A stretch of DNA of 64,000 bases from Streptomyces xantholiticus (GTDB lineage Bacteria > Actinomycetota > Actinomycetes > Streptomycetales > Streptomycetaceae). The stretch spans positions 248,001-312,000 of the forward strand of contig NZ_BMWB01000002.1 of assembly GCF_014651015.1 (NCBI RefSeq). The letters run 5' to 3'. How positions within the stretch are numbered: the first letter of the stretch is position 1; each line of letters starts with the position of its first letter. This document shows positions 1 to 10,696 of the stretch, in pieces. The notes below the pieces were generated by a model, which worked only from the letters and a program-made list of their open reading frames with translations, was not told the origin of the DNA and did no database searches. Made by a program: the position numbers and the translations under genes.

Positions 1-60
1 GTCGTAGGAATGGTCGTGTCGGATGGAGCAGCGATCCTTCCCCGTCCGGGGGGAGGTCCC

Positions 61-87
61 GTGCGGGGGCCCTGCCGACCCCCGCAC
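61..87 (-). terminator. Hairpin downstream of mreB
   Basis: A perfect 9-bp inverted repeat (61-69 with 79-87) lies just past the mreB stop. It may end or attenuate the mreB transcript before the next gene (mreC in other Streptomyces, outside the window). No T-run follows, so termination is inferred from position and structure. Confidence 0.4.
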
Positions 88-105
88 GGCGTACGGTCCG
101 CCCGT

Positions 106-1137
106 CTAACGACGCGGCTGGGCGTCCAGCACCTGCTGGAGCGCCTCGAACTCCTCGACGCACTTGCCGGACCCGAGTGCCACCGAGTCCAGCGGGTCCT
201 CCGCGATGTGGATCGGCATGCCCGTCTCGCGGCGCAGCCGCTCGTCCAGGCCGCGCAGCAGCGCGCCGCCGCCGGTGAGGACGATGCCGCGGTCCATGAC
301 GTCGCCGGACAGTTCGGGCGGGCACTTGTCGAGAGTGGTCTTCACGGCGTCGACGATCGCGTTGACCGGTTCCTCGATGGCCTTGCGGACCTCCGCGGCG
401 GAGATGACCACGGTCTTGGGCAGACCGGAGACGAGATCACGGCCGCGGATCTCGGTGTGCTCGTCCTTGTCCATCTCGTAGGCGGAACCGATGGTGATCT
501 TGATGCTCTCGGCGGTCCGCTCACCGAGGAGGAGTGAGTACTCCTTCTTGATGTGCTGGATGATCGCGTTGTCCAGCTCGTCACCGGCGACGCGGATGGA
601 CTGTGCCGTGACGATTCCTCCGAGGGAGATCACGGCGACCTCCGTGGTGCCGCCACCGATGTCGACGACCATGTTGCCGGTGGCCTCGTGCACGGGGAGC
701 CCGGAGCCGATGGCCGCTGCCATGGGCTCCTCGATGATGTGCACCTGCCGGGCGCCGGCCTGCGTCGACGCCTCGATGACCGCGCGGCGCTCGACGCCCG
801 TGATGCCGGAGGGCACACAGACCACCACACGGGGCCGGGCGAGGTACCGCCGTTTGTGGATCTTCAGGATGAAGTAGCGGAGCATCCGCTCGGTGATCTC
901 GAAGTCGGCGATCACGCCGTCCTTCAGTGGCCGGACGGCAACGATGTTGCCCGGTGTCCGGCCGATCATCTTCTTCGCCTCGGCGCCGACCGCGAGAATG
1001 CCGCCCGTGTTGGTGTTGATGGCGACGACGGACGGCTCGTTGAGAACGATCCCCCGGCCTCTGACGTACACCAGCGTGTTGGCGGTCCCGAGGTCGACAG
1101 CCATGTCACGGCCGATGAACGACATGTTGTTCCCCAT
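106..1137 (-). CDS. mreB: Rod shape-determining protein MreB
   Basis: Actin-like ATPase that polymerises under the membrane. In Streptomyces MreB acts mainly in spore-wall assembly rather than hyphal tip growth (family knowledge). The 343-residue product has the actin-fold phosphate loop DLGTANTL near residue 16, the second phosphate loop [11 protein letters not shown] in the middle and the adenosine loop [11 protein letters not shown] near the C-terminus, so it is full length. Two starts are possible: ATG 1137, or ATG 1125 (MSFIGRD) which has GGGGAA five bases ahead. The gene is followed at the window edge by a hairpin and presumably mreCD. Identification is very secure; only the first four residues are uncertain. 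Confidence 0.97.
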   Translation of the reverse strand: MGNNMSFIGRDMAVDLGTANTLVYVRGRGIVLNEPSVVAINTNTGGILAVGAEAKKMIGRTPGNIVAVRPLKDGVIADFEITERMLRYFILKIHKRRYLARPRVVVCVPSGITGVERRAVIEASTQAGARQVHIIEEPMAAAIGSGLPVHEATGNMVVDIGGGTTEVAVISLGGIVTAQSIRVAGDELDNAIIQHIKKEYSLLLGERTAESIKITIGSAYEMDKDEHTEIRGRDLVSGLPKTVVISAAEVRKAIEEPVNAIVDAVKTTLDKCPPELSGDVMDRGIVLTGGGALLRGLDERLRRETGMPIHIAEDPLDSVALGSGKCVEEFEALQQVLDAQPRR

Positions 1138-1325
1138 GAGGATGCGTCTGGCCTTCCCAAATCGAAGCGTTTGATGGCTTTTCAGGATGGCGAGGTGGGT
1201 GCGTGTGGCGTGGAGGCTTACATCGTAGTGCCGCCTGCAGCGAGACCGCGCGGTGGTCCACCTCTTGCTTATGGTGACGATGCGTTGAGGCGATGCGTTC
1301 CCGCAATGCCCGTGCGTATGCCGAA

Positions 1326-1352
1326 GGGCGACCGAAATTCCTTCGGTCGCCC
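1326..1352 (-). terminator. Terminator of ndk
   Basis: Perfect 11-bp stem (1326-1336 with 1342-1352) and a 5-nt loop, 34 bp past the ndk stop. It separates ndk from the mreB promoter region (1138-1325), where I recognise no other element. Confidence 0.65.
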
Positions 1353-1385
1353 CATGGGCAAGAGGCCTGTTCGGCTGACGCGCTG

Positions 1386-1799
1386 TCAGGAAAGCCCTGG
1401 GAAGAAAATCTTAAGTTCCCGAATGGCGGACTCCTCGGAGTCCGAGGCGTGGATCAGATTCTCCCGGACGATCGTGCCGAAGTCGCCCCGAATGGACCCC
1501 GGTGCGGCCGCGATCGGGTCTGTCGGACCCGCCAATTGGCGTACACCCTCGATGACGCGCTCACCGTCGACGACCATCACGACGACCGGACCGGACAGCA
1601 TGAACTCCACGAGCGGCTCGTAGAACGGCCGGCCGACGTGCTCGGCGTAGTGCTGCTCCAGGGTGGCGCGGTCCAGCTGCCGCAGCTCGAGCGCCGCGAT
1701 CTTCCAGTCGGCCTTGCGTTCGATGCGGCCGATGACCTCGCCCACGAGTCCGCGACGGACAGCGTCCGGCTTGAGAAGGACGAGGGTGCGCTGAGTCAT
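1386..1799 (-). CDS. ndk: Nucleoside diphosphate kinase
   Basis: Transfers the gamma-phosphate of ATP to nucleoside diphosphates through a phosphohistidine, balancing NTP and dNTP pools. The 137-residue length is typical of bacterial Ndk. The N-terminus TLVLLKPDA and the active-site signature NLIHASDS, with the phospho-accepting His, are intact. The ATG at 1799 fits the family N-terminus. It follows folC and the DUF4233 gene on the same strand after about 110 bp and ends at a strong hairpin, so it may be read from folC or from its own promoter. Confidence 0.97.
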   Translation of the reverse strand: MTQRTLVLLKPDAVRRGLVGEVIGRIERKADWKIAALELRQLDRATLEQHYAEHVGRPFYEPLVEFMLSGPVVVMVVDGERVIEGVRQLAGPTDPIAAAPGSIRGDFGTIVRENLIHASDSEESAIRELKIFFPGLS

Positions 1800-1854
1800 G
1801 GTGTGCGGCTCCTTGCAGGCCAGGAAGTGTGCGGTGGGGCCGACATTACCGGGT

Positions 1855-1873
1855 GTGACGCACGGGGCGTCAC
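1855..1873 (-). terminator. Weak hairpin between the DUF4233 gene and ndk
   Basis: A 7-bp inverted repeat (1855-1861 with 1867-1873) lies about 35 bp past the DUF4233 stop. It could reduce read-through into ndk. The stem is short, so confidence is low. Confidence 0.3.
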
Positions 1874-1907
1874 CCGCCCCGGGAGCCGTACGGCAGCCCG
1901 GCCCCGC

Positions 1908-2255
1908 CTACGGGGCCTCGGCCTCCGCCTGCGCCGCCCACTCCGCCTTCGCCTCGTCGACCTTGCGGCCGAAGTGGACCGACGCCCACCACAGGCCGGC
2001 GAAGAGCACCCCCAGGAAGAACATCGCCGGCACCACGAAACCGCTGGCGATCAGCGCGATCTGCAGCGCCCAGCCGAGCTGCACACCGCCGGGCCTGGTG
2101 ATCATGCCGCACAGCAGCAGCGACAGCAGCATCAGGACGCCGCAGACCGTCCAGACCACCGTCATCGAGACGTCGTCCGACTTCATGGCGACCAGACCGG
2201 CGAAGCCGATCACGAAGAACTCGCCGATCAGGGTCGATGCACAGAGCGTACGCAC
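1908..2255 (-). CDS. DUF4233 family small membrane protein
   Basis: A 115-residue protein with three to four hydrophobic helices (about residues 8-25, 30-52, 62-90) and a charged C-terminus rich in Ala and Glu. It matches what I recall of the actinobacterial DUF4233 family, which habitually sits directly downstream of folC. Biochemical function is unknown. The GTG at 2255 lies 6 bp past the folC stop, with a GGGGAGGGG ribosome site inside the end of folC, so the two genes are almost certainly translated from one transcript. Confidence 0.85.
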   Translation of the reverse strand: MRTLCASTLIGEFFVIGFAGLVAMKSDDVSMTVVWTVCGVLMLLSLLLCGMITRPGGVQLGWALQIALIASGFVVPAMFFLGVLFAGLWWASVHFGRKVDEAKAEWAAQAEAEAP

Positions 2256-2261
2256 GGGATG

Positions 2262-3770
2262 TCAGCCCCTCCCCAGCAGCAGCCGGGCCTCGCCGACCGT
2301 GATCACCGAACCGGTCACCAGCACGCCCGCGCCGGCGAACTCGGACTCCTCCTCGGCGAGTGTGATCGCCGCCTCCAGCGCGTCGTCGAGCCGCGGCTCC
2401 ACGACCACCCGCTCGTCGCCGAAGACCTCCACGGCGACCGCGGCGAGCTCGTCGGCGTCCATCGCGCGATGGCTGGAATTCTGCGTCACGACGATCTCCG
2501 CGAAGATCGGCTCGAACGCCTCGAGGAAGCCGCGGACGTCCTTGTCACCACTGGCTCCCACCACACCGATGAGGCGCGAGAAGCCGAACGACTCCGTGAC
2601 GCCCGCCGCCGTCGCCCGGGCACCCGCCGGATTGTGCGCGGCGTCCAGTACGACGGTGGGGCTGCGGCGCACGACCTCCATACGGCCGGGCGACGACACG
2701 GCGGCGAACGCCGTACGGATCGTGTCCACGTCCAGGGTGCGCGCGTCGCCCGCGCCCACGCCGAAGAACGCCTCGACCGCGGCGAGCGCAACCGCCGCGT
2801 TGTGCGCCTGGTGCGCGCCGTAGAGAGGGAGGAAGATCTGCTCGTACTCGCCGCCCAGGCCGCGCAGCGTCAGCAGCTGCCCGCCGACCGCGACCTCGCG
2901 CGAGACCACGCCGAACTCCATGCCCTCACGGGCGACGGTCGCGTCGACCTCCACGGCCTTCTTCAGCATCACCTGCGCGGCGTCCACCGGCTGCTGCGCC
3001 AGCACGACCGTGGCGCCCTGCTTGATGATCCCGGCCTTCTCCACCGCGATCTCGGCGGGCGTGGAACCCAGCCGGTCGGTGTGGTCCAGATCGATGGGGG
3101 TGACCACGGCGACCGAGCCGTCGATCACGTTCGTCGCGTCCCAGCTGCCGCCCATGCCGACCTCGACGACGGCCACGTCCACCGGGGCGTCGGCGAAGGC
3201 CGCGTACGCCATACCGGTGAGCACCTCGAAGAACGACAGCCGGAAGTCCTGGCTCGCGTCGACCATCTCCACGTACGGCTTGATGTCGTTGTACGTCTCG
3301 ATGAACCGCTCCGCCTCGATGGGCGCGCCGTCCAGACTGATCCGCTCGGTGACCGACTGCACGTGCGGCGAGGTGTACCGGCCGGTGCGCAGCTCGAACC
3401 CGGCGAGCAGGGCCTCGATCATCCGCGCCGTGGACGTCTTGCCGTTCGTCCCTGTGATGTGGATCGACGGGTACGCGCGCTGGGGCTCGCCCAGCACGTC
3501 CATCAGCGCCTCGATCCGGGCCACGGAGGGCTCCAACTTGGTCTCGCCCCAGCGCGTCGCCAGGTCCGCCTCGACCTCCCGCAGCGCCTTGTCCACCTCC
3601 GGGTCCGCGGGCCGGGCGGGCACATGGTCGGCCTGCGGCGTCCCGGCCTGCGTGCGCAGGGTGCGACTGCCGGCCTCGATCACCGCCAGGTCAGGGTCGC
3701 GGTCGGTCTCTGCGTCGACGATCTCGTCGAAGACGTCGGACTCGTCGAAGGGATCGGGGTGCTCACTCAC
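2262..3770 (-). CDS. folC: Bifunctional folylpolyglutamate / dihydrofolate synthase
   Basis: Adds glutamate to dihydropteroate and extends polyglutamate chains on folates, using ATP. The Mur-ligase-type P-loop TGTNGKTST lies about 110 residues in, followed by a DHTDRLG motif in the central domain and DAAHNPAGA in the C-terminal domain, all intact. Starting from GTG 3770 (VSEHPDPF) the protein has 502 residues; an upstream GTG at 3794 would add eight. The acidic 80-residue N-terminal extension before the catalytic domain is usual for Streptomyces FolC. It lies downstream of valS but is separated from it by a 17-bp-stem hairpin, so it probably has its own promoter. Confidence 0.94.
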   Translation of the reverse strand: MSEHPDPFDESDVFDEIVDAETDRDPDLAVIEAGSRTLRTQAGTPQADHVPARPADPEVDKALREVEADLATRWGETKLEPSVARIEALMDVLGEPQRAYPSIHITGTNGKTSTARMIEALLAGFELRTGRYTSPHVQSVTERISLDGAPIEAERFIETYNDIKPYVEMVDASQDFRLSFFEVLTGMAYAAFADAPVDVAVVEVGMGGSWDATNVIDGSVAVVTPIDLDHTDRLGSTPAEIAVEKAGIIKQGATVVLAQQPVDAAQVMLKKAVEVDATVAREGMEFGVVSREVAVGGQLLTLRGLGGEYEQIFLPLYGAHQAHNAAVALAAVEAFFGVGAGDARTLDVDTIRTAFAAVSSPGRMEVVRRSPTVVLDAAHNPAGARATAAGVTESFGFSRLIGVVGASGDKDVRGFLEAFEPIFAEIVVTQNSSHRAMDADELAAVAVEVFGDERVVVEPRLDDALEAAITLAEEESEFAGAGVLVTGSVITVGEARLLLGRG

Positions 3771-3803
3771 GCGGTCCAGTCTACGGACGGGCACCGAGAG
3801 AAA

Positions 3804-3840
3804 CGGCCGAGGCCCCGGGGGCTCCCCGGGGCCTCGGCCG
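3804..3840 (-). terminator. Terminator of valS
   Basis: Perfect 17-bp GC-rich stem (3804-3820 with 3824-3840) and a 3-nt loop, 11 bp past the valS stop and just ahead of folC. It is among the strongest hairpins in the window. Confidence 0.75.
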
Positions 3841-3850
3841 CTGGTGTCCG

Positions 3851-6472
3851 TCAGCTCTCGGGCAGATTGCCGAGCTGCGTGTTGATCCGCGCGATGTCCT
3901 CCTCGGCCTTGGCAAGCCGGGTCCGGATCTTGTCGACCACATTGTCCGGTGCCTTGGCGAGGAACGCCTCGTTGCCGAGCTTGGCGGTCGCCTGTGCGAC
4001 CTCCTTCTGCGCGGCGCCCAGGTCCTTCGTCAGACGCTTGCGCTCCGCCTCGACGTCGATCGTGCCCGACAGATCGAGCGCGACGGTGGCACCGGCGACC
4101 GGCAGCGACGCGGTGGCGTGGAAGCCCTCGCCCTCCGGCTGCAGACGCAGCAGCTGACGGATCGCCGCCTCGTGCGGCGCGAGGGCCGTGCCGTCCAGGG
4201 TGAGCCTGGCCGGGACCTTCTGGCCGGGCTGCAGGCCCTGGTCGCTGCGGAACCGGCGGACCTCGGTGACGACGCGCTGGACCAGCTCGATCTCCCGCTC
4301 GGCCGCCTCGTCACGGAAGCCGCTGTCGGCGGGCCAGTCGGCGACGACCAAGGACTCCCCGCCGGTCAGCGTCGTCCACAGGGTGTCGGTGACGAACGGG
4401 ACGACCGGGTGCAGCAGCCGCAGCATCACGTCCAGGACCTCACCGAGGACCCGGCCGGACACCTTCGCCTGCTCGCCGCCCGCGAAGAACGTCGTCTTCG
4501 ACAGCTCGACGTACCAGTCGAAGACCTCGTCCCAGGCGAAGTGGAACAGCGCCTCGGAGAGCTTCGCGAACTGGAAGTCCTCGTAGTTCGCGTCCACCTC
4601 CGCGACCGTCTTGTTCAGCCGCGACAGGATCCAGCGGTCGGTCGCCGACATCTTCTCGACCGGAGGCAGTTCGCCCTCGACCGTGGCGCCGTTCATCAGC
4701 GCGAAGCGGGTGGCGTTCCAGATCTTGTTGGCGAAGTTGCGCGAGCCCTGGACCCAGTCCTCGCCGATCGGGACGTCGACACCGGGGTTGGCGCCGCGCG
4801 CCAGCGTGAAGCGCAGGGCGTCGGAGCCGTACTTGTCCATCCAGTCCAGCGGGTTGACCGCGTTGCCGAAGGACTTGGACATCTTCTTGCCGAACTGGTC
4901 GCGGACCATGCCGTGCAGGGCGATGGTGTGGAACGGCGGCGTGCCGTCCATCGCGTACAGACCGAACATCATCATCCGGGCGACCCAGAAGAAGAGGATG
5001 TCGTAGCCCGTGACCAGGACGGAGTTCGGGTAGAACTTCGCGAGGCTCTCGGTCTGCTCGGGCCAGCCGAGCGTGGAGAACGGCCACAGACCGGAGGAGA
5101 ACCAGGTGTCGAGGACATCGGTCTCCTGGTGCCATCCCTCACCGGTGGGCGGCTGCTCGTCGGGGCCGACGCAGACGATCTCGCCGTTCGGTCCGTACCA
5201 GACGGGGATGCGGTGGCCCCACCACAGCTGGCGCGAGATGCACCAGTCATGGAGGTTGTCGACCCAGTCGAAGTACCGCTTCTCCATCTCCTGCGGATGG
5301 ATCTTGACCCGGCCGTCACGGACGGCGTCACCGGCGGCCTTCGCCAGCGGGCCGACCTTGACCCACCACTGCATGGACAGGCGCGGCTCGATGGTGGTCT
5401 TGCAGCGCGAGCAGTGGCCGACGGAGTGGAGGTACGGCCGCTTCTCGGCAACGATCCGGCCCTCGGCGCGCAGGGCGCCGACGATGGCGCTGCGCGCCTC
5501 CAGCCGGTCCAGGCCCTCGAACGGGCCCGGGGCGGTGATGACCGCGCGCTCGTCCATGACCGTGAGCGAGGGCAGGTTGTGCCGCTGTCCGATCTCGAAG
5601 TCGTTCGGGTCATGGGCGGGCGTCACCTTGACGGCGCCCGTGCCGAACTCGGGGTCGACATGCGTGTCCGGGACGACGGGGATCGTACGGTCCGTCAGCG
5701 GCAGCTTGATCTGCTTGCCGATCAGGTGCTGGTAGCGCTCGTCGTCGGGGTGGACGGCGACGGCCGTGTCACCGAGCATCGTCTCGGCGCGAGTCGTGGC
5801 GACGACGATGGTGTCGTCTCCGTCGCCGTATTTCATGGAGACGAGCTCGCCGTCGTCGTCCTGGTACTCGACCTCGATGTCCGAGATGGCGGTCAGACAG
5901 CGGGGGCACCAGTTGATGATGCGTTCGGCGCGGTAGATCAGCTCGTCGTCGTGGAGCTTCTTGAAGATGGTCTGGACGGCCTTCGAGAGGCCTTCGTCCA
6001 TGGTGAAGCGCTCACGCGACCAGGCGACGCCGTCGCCGAGGCGACGCATCTGGCCGGAGATCTGGCCGCCGGACTCGCCCTTCCACTGCCAGACCCGCTC
6101 GATGAACGTCTCACGGCCCAGGTCGTGGCGGGACTTGCCCTCCTTCGCCAGCTCTCGCTCGACGACGTTCTGCGTGGCGATACCGGCGTGGTCCATGCCG
6201 GGCTGCCACAGCGTCTCGTAACCCTGCATCCGCTTGCGGCGGGTGAGGGCGTCGATCAGCGTGTGCTCGAAGGCATGGCCCAGGTGGAGGCTTCCGGTGA
6301 CGTTCGGCGGCGGGATGACGACCGTGAACGGCGGCTTCTCGCTCTTCTCGTCGGCCTCGAAGTAACCCCGTTCTACCCAGCGCTCGTACAGCGGCCTCTC
6401 CACCTCGGCCGGCGCGTACTGGGTCGGCAGTTCGGAAGGGGGCGCTGTCTGCTGCTGAGTGTTCTCGGTCAC
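3851..6472 (-). CDS. valS: Valyl-tRNA synthetase
   Basis: Class I aminoacyl-tRNA synthetase that charges tRNA-Val and edits mischarged threonine. The 873-residue product has the HIGH-type motif [13 protein letters not shown] near residue 55, the editing CP1 domain, the KMSKS motif as KKMSKSFGN in the middle, the anticodon-binding domain and the C-terminal coiled-coil arm of the last 70 residues. Start is GTG at 6472. The gene faces a divergent membrane-protein gene across about 135 bp. Valine enzymes keep the cysteine pairs seen here (WCPRC and CSRCK), which bind zinc in related synthetases. Confidence 0.98.
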   Translation of the reverse strand: MTENTQQQTAPPSELPTQYAPAEVERPLYERWVERGYFEADEKSEKPPFTVVIPPPNVTGSLHLGHAFEHTLIDALTRRKRMQGYETLWQPGMDHAGIATQNVVERELAKEGKSRHDLGRETFIERVWQWKGESGGQISGQMRRLGDGVAWSRERFTMDEGLSKAVQTIFKKLHDDELIYRAERIINWCPRCLTAISDIEVEYQDDDGELVSMKYGDGDDTIVVATTRAETMLGDTAVAVHPDDERYQHLIGKQIKLPLTDRTIPVVPDTHVDPEFGTGAVKVTPAHDPNDFEIGQRHNLPSLTVMDERAVITAPGPFEGLDRLEARSAIVGALRAEGRIVAEKRPYLHSVGHCSRCKTTIEPRLSMQWWVKVGPLAKAAGDAVRDGRVKIHPQEMEKRYFDWVDNLHDWCISRQLWWGHRIPVWYGPNGEIVCVGPDEQPPTGEGWHQETDVLDTWFSSGLWPFSTLGWPEQTESLAKFYPNSVLVTGYDILFFWVARMMMFGLYAMDGTPPFHTIALHGMVRDQFGKKMSKSFGNAVNPLDWMDKYGSDALRFTLARGANPGVDVPIGEDWVQGSRNFANKIWNATRFALMNGATVEGELPPVEKMSATDRWILSRLNKTVAEVDANYEDFQFAKLSEALFHFAWDEVFDWYVELSKTTFFAGGEQAKVSGRVLGEVLDVMLRLLHPVVPFVTDTLWTTLTGGESLVVADWPADSGFRDEAAEREIELVQRVVTEVRRFRSDQGLQPGQKVPARLTLDGTALAPHEAAIRQLLRLQPEGEGFHATASLPVAGATVALDLSGTIDVEAERKRLTKDLGAAQKEVAQATAKLGNEAFLAKAPDNVVDKIRTRLAKAEEDIARINTQLGNLPES

Positions 6473-6608
6473 CGGGCCAGTTTAGAGGTGTCACAGGGTC
6501 GTACTGAAACCCGATTCTTCGGTAACGGTGTGGCCCCCGCCGCCCACGCGGACGCGGCCTTGGGACAGGATGTTGGCAACACATAAACATCACGAGGGGA
6601 CCCCCGTA

Positions 6609-7574
6609 ATGAGCTACAACCAGCCGGGCCCGTACGGCGGGCAGCAGCCGCAGCAGCCCGGACCGTACGGCCAGCCGGGGCCCTACGGCCAGCCGCAGGG
6701 CCAGCCGGGCCCTTACGGCCAGCAGCCGCAGGCTCCGCAGCCCGGTTACGGGTACCCGCAGCAGGCCCCGCAGGGCGTGCCGCCGCAGCAGCAGCCCGGC
6801 CAGTGGGGCCAGCCGCAGCAGCCCGGGCCGTACGGCCAGCAGCCCCAGTACGGCGCCCAGCAGCCGGGCGGCTACCCGCCCCCGCCGCCGGCCCAGGGCG
6901 GCGGCGGCAAGAAGACCGGCCTCATCATCGGCGCCGTGGTCGTGGCCCTCGCGGTCCTCGGCGGCGGCGGTTACTTCCTGCTGGGTGGCGGCGGCGGCCT
7001 CGAGGACGACGGCCCGCACAAGCTGACCACGCCCGCGAGCGTCCTCAAGGAGTTCAACCGCATCAGCAAGGACGGTGCGGCGGCAGACGACAAGGACATG
7101 GCCAAGGACTTTGCCGCGGCCGGGGTCAAGGACGGCACGAACGTCGGGGGTGCGTACTCGACCCTGACGATGAAGGACCTCATCGATCCCAGCGCGCAGG
7201 ACAAGGTCAAGTTGTCCAAGGGCCTCACGTTCACCGGCGCGTACGGCACCCTGGACGACCCTGAAAAGTCCATCGACAACCTGTTCGCCGCCATCAAGCT
7301 CGAATCCGAACAGGACAAGGACAGCAACGCCAAGTTCATCGGCGAGCCGGAAGCGGTGGAGCCCGACGGGCTCGACGGCGCGATCATGAAATGCCAGAAC
7401 GTCGAGGGCAAGAACGCGCAGACCGGGAAGCAGGAGACTCAGGCGTTCTGCGTCTGGGGCGACTACAGCACCCTGGCACTCGTCATCTCCACGGACAAGG
7501 CGAAGGGCCTCGGCATCGAGGCGACCGCGGCCATCGCCGCCGACCTCCGCAACGAGGTCCGCGTCAAGGCGTGA
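6609..7574 (+). CDS. Membrane-anchored protein with Pro/Gln/Gly/Tyr-rich cytoplasmic tail
   Basis: Not assignable to a named function. The 321-residue product has three parts: a low-complexity N-terminal tail of about 98 residues built on repeats of PGPYG and QQP, one transmembrane helix at about 103-124 preceded by a KK pair, and an extracytoplasmic domain of about 190 residues containing two cysteines that could form a disulfide. This tail-helix-domain plan is common in Streptomyces surface proteins. ATG 6609 is chosen because GAGGGGA lies 8-13 bp upstream and the protein then starts with the repeat tail; an in-frame ATG at 6528 has no such site. It stands alone, divergent from valS and ending in an 18-bp hairpin. 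Confidence 0.88.
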   Translation: MSYNQPGPYGGQQPQQPGPYGQPGPYGQPQGQPGPYGQQPQAPQPGYGYPQQAPQGVPPQQQPGQWGQPQQPGPYGQQPQYGAQQPGGYPPPPPAQGGGGKKTGLIIGAVVVALAVLGGGGYFLLGGGGGLEDDGPHKLTTPASVLKEFNRISKDGAAADDKDMAKDFAAAGVKDGTNVGGAYSTLTMKDLIDPSAQDKVKLSKGLTFTGAYGTLDDPEKSIDNLFAAIKLESEQDKDSNAKFIGEPEAVEPDGLDGAIMKCQNVEGKNAQTGKQETQAFCVWGDYSTLALVISTDKAKGLGIEATAAIAADLRNEVRVKA

Positions 7575-7587
7575 CACCCCCGCCACA

Positions 7588-7626
7588 CGGAAGGGGCGCC
7601 CGGTCAACGACCGGGCGCCCCTTCCG
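7588..7626. terminator. Bidirectional terminator between convergent genes
   Basis: Perfect 18-bp stem (7588-7605 with 7609-7626) and a 3-nt loop, placed between the stop of the Pro/Gln-rich protein and the convergent clpX stop. It can serve both strands. Confidence 0.75.
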
Positions 7627-7643
7627 CGTTCGTATGACGAGCG

Positions 7644-8930
<1,287 letters not shown>

Positions 8931-9025
8931 GAGGTGCTTCCCCAATCGCCTGGGAGCGGCTTGGTTCAGCCGGCTCCTGGTGCCTCATATTCGACGGTAC
9001 CTTGCCTGGCCCCCCGTTCGGGCCC

Positions 9026-9067
9026 CCCTTGGCGCGGTTCACACATTGTCGTGTACCGCGCCAAGGG
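9026..9067 (-). terminator. Hairpin after clpP2, upstream of clpX
   Basis: A 13-bp perfect stem (9026-9038 with 9055-9067) encloses a 16-nt loop that carries an inner ACAC/GTGT pairing. It starts 13 bp past the clpP2 stop and probably ends the clpP1P2 transcript ahead of the clpX promoter. Confidence 0.6.
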
Positions 9068-9079
9068 CCGTCGTACCGG

Positions 9080-9754
9080 TCAGGCGGCCGACGCGGCCGT
9101 GCTCTTACGGGTGGAGACGATCTGGTCGACGAGGCCGTAGGCGAGCGCGCCGTCGGCGGTGAGGATCTTGTCGCGCTCGATGTCGTCGCGGATCTTCTCC
9201 AGCGGCGTGGTGGAGTGCTTGGCCAGCATCTCCTCCAGCTGCTCGCGCATGCGCAGGATCTCGTTGGCCGCGATCTCCAGGTCGGAGAGCTGCTCGCGGC
9301 CGGTCTGCGAGGACGGCTGGTGAATCAGGACACGGGCGTGCGGCAGGGCCATCCGCTTGCCGGGGGTGCCGGCGGCGAGCAGCACGGCCGCGGCGGAGGC
9401 CGCCTGGCCCATGCAGACCGTCTGGATGTCCGGCTTCACGAACTGCATCGTGTCGTAGATCGCGGTCAGCGCCGTGAACGAGCCACCGGGGCTGTTGATG
9501 TAGATCGAGATGTCCCGGTCCGGGTCCATCGACTCCAGGCACAGCAGCTGCGCCATGACGTCGTTGGCAGAGGCGTCGTCGATCTGCACGCCGAGGAAGA
9601 TCACGCGCTCCTCGAAGAGCTTCGCGTACGGGTCGTACTCGCGCACGCCCTGGGAGGTGCGCTCGACGAAGCGGGGAACGACGTACCGGTTGTCCGGCTG
9701 CGGGCCGGTGTAGAGGCCGTTCGCGGAGAAGTTGCTCATGTGGGTGTTCACCAT
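9080..9754 (-). CDS. clpP2: ClpP2 protease subunit
   Basis: Second subunit of the heteromeric ClpP1P2 peptidase. The catalytic triad is visible: Ser120 in GQAASAAAV, His145 in LIHQPSS and an Asp near 195 in DIERDK. Length is 224 residues from ATG 9754; GTG 9751 and ATG 9739 (MSNFSANG) are alternatives and the ribosome site does not decide between them. It follows clpP1 by about 40 bp on the same strand, forming the standard actinobacterial clpP1P2 operon. A gene pair of this kind is essential or near-essential in actinomycetes (family knowledge). Confidence 0.95.
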   Translation of the reverse strand: MVNTHMSNFSANGLYTGPQPDNRYVVPRFVERTSQGVREYDPYAKLFEERVIFLGVQIDDASANDVMAQLLCLESMDPDRDISIYINSPGGSFTALTAIYDTMQFVKPDIQTVCMGQAASAAAVLLAAGTPGKRMALPHARVLIHQPSSQTGREQLSDLEIAANEILRMREQLEEMLAKHSTTPLEKIRDDIERDKILTADGALAYGLVDQIVSTRKSTAASAA

Positions 9755-9796
9755 CCTGGTGGCGTTCTGCGGGCTCGGGCGGGGGTGCGGTGCGGC

Positions 9797-10414
9797 TCAG
9801 GCGCCGGTGCCGCCGCCACCCGGGACGCCCGAGGCGGCGGAGATGATCTCGTCGATGAGGCCGTAATCCTTGGCCTCCTCGGCGGTGAACCAGCGGTCGC
9901 GGTCACCGTCGCGGATGATCGTCTCGACGGTCTGCCCGGAGTGCTGGGCGGTGATCTCCGCCATGCGCTTCTTCGTACGGAGCAGGTACTCGGCCTGGAT
10001 CTTGATGTCCGAGGCGGTGCCACCGAGGCCGGCCGAACCCTGGTGCATGAGGATGTCGGTGTTGGGCAGCGCGAACCGCTTGCCGACGGCGCCGCCGGTC
10101 AGCAGGAACTGGCCCATGGAGGCGGCCATGCCCATGCCGATCGTCACCACGTCGTTCGGGATGTACTGCATGGTGTCGTAGACCGCCATGCCGGCCGTCA
10201 CCGAGCCGCCGGGGCTGTTGATGTAGAGGTAGATGTCCTTGTCCGGGTCGGCGGCAAGGAGCAGCATCTGCGCGGTGATCTTGTTGGCGATGTCGTCGTC
10301 GACCTGCTGCCCGAGGAAGATGATGCGCTCGCCGAGCAGTCGGCTGTAGACCTGGTCGCCGAGGCCACCACCGATGGACGGCTCGCCGGCGGCTGTAGGC
10401 ATCAGATTCGTCAC
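9797..10414 (-). CDS. clpP1: ClpP1 protease subunit
   Basis: First gene of the clpP1P2 operon, encoding a Ser peptidase subunit of the Clp complex. The triad residues are Ser99 in GMAASMGQF, His124 in LMHQGSAG and Asp173 in GDRDRW. His is followed by Gln-Gly rather than the more common Gln-Pro; I recall this from other Streptomyces ClpP1 proteins. GTG 10414 is supported by AGGTGG five bases upstream. A ClgR-type box lies about 130 bp before the start, so the operon is probably activated by ClgR as in other Streptomyces. Confidence 0.95.
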   Translation of the reverse strand: MTNLMPTAAGEPSIGGGLGDQVYSRLLGERIIFLGQQVDDDIANKITAQMLLLAADPDKDIYLYINSPGGSVTAGMAVYDTMQYIPNDVVTIGMGMAASMGQFLLTGGAVGKRFALPNTDILMHQGSAGLGGTASDIKIQAEYLLRTKKRMAEITAQHSGQTVETIIRDGDRDRWFTAEEAKDYGLIDEIISAASGVPGGGGTGA

Positions 10415-10545
10415 GTATCCACCTGCTCGTCTCTGACGGCTTCGGCCGTCTCAGCGTCTTCGTACCGGGGGCGGGGGACTCCCCTGCCCTCGTATTCATG
10501 GACCCTAACGCGCAGGTCGGACAGAGCCATCCCGCTTCCCGAACT

Positions 10546-10559
10546 GTTCGCTCGGAGCG
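10546..10559 (-). promoter_or_regulatory. ClgR-type activator box upstream of clpP1
   Basis: The sequence GTTCGC, five bases, GCG matches the operator reported for the Clp gene regulator ClgR in Streptomyces, as I recall it. It is about 130 bp upstream of the clpP1 start in the clpP1-tig intergenic region, the place where ClgR acts in S. lividans and S. coelicolor. Confidence 0.65.
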
Positions 10560-10640
10560 CAAGCTCCACGCTGTCCGCCGAGGCGCCCGGGCGGGGCGGT
10601 GGCGGCCGGGAACGGGCCGGTGAAAGAGCGGGAGTACGCG

Positions 10641-10678
10641 TACGGGCCCCGGGCGCGCCGTGGCGTCCGGAGCCCGTA
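10641..10678 (-). terminator. Terminator of tig
   Basis: A 12-bp stem with one mismatch (10641-10652 with 10667-10678) surrounds a smaller inner stem. It begins 18 bp past the tig stop and separates tig from the clpP1 regulatory region. Confidence 0.6.
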
Positions 10679-10696
10679 GCAGGGTCAGCGCGAGGC

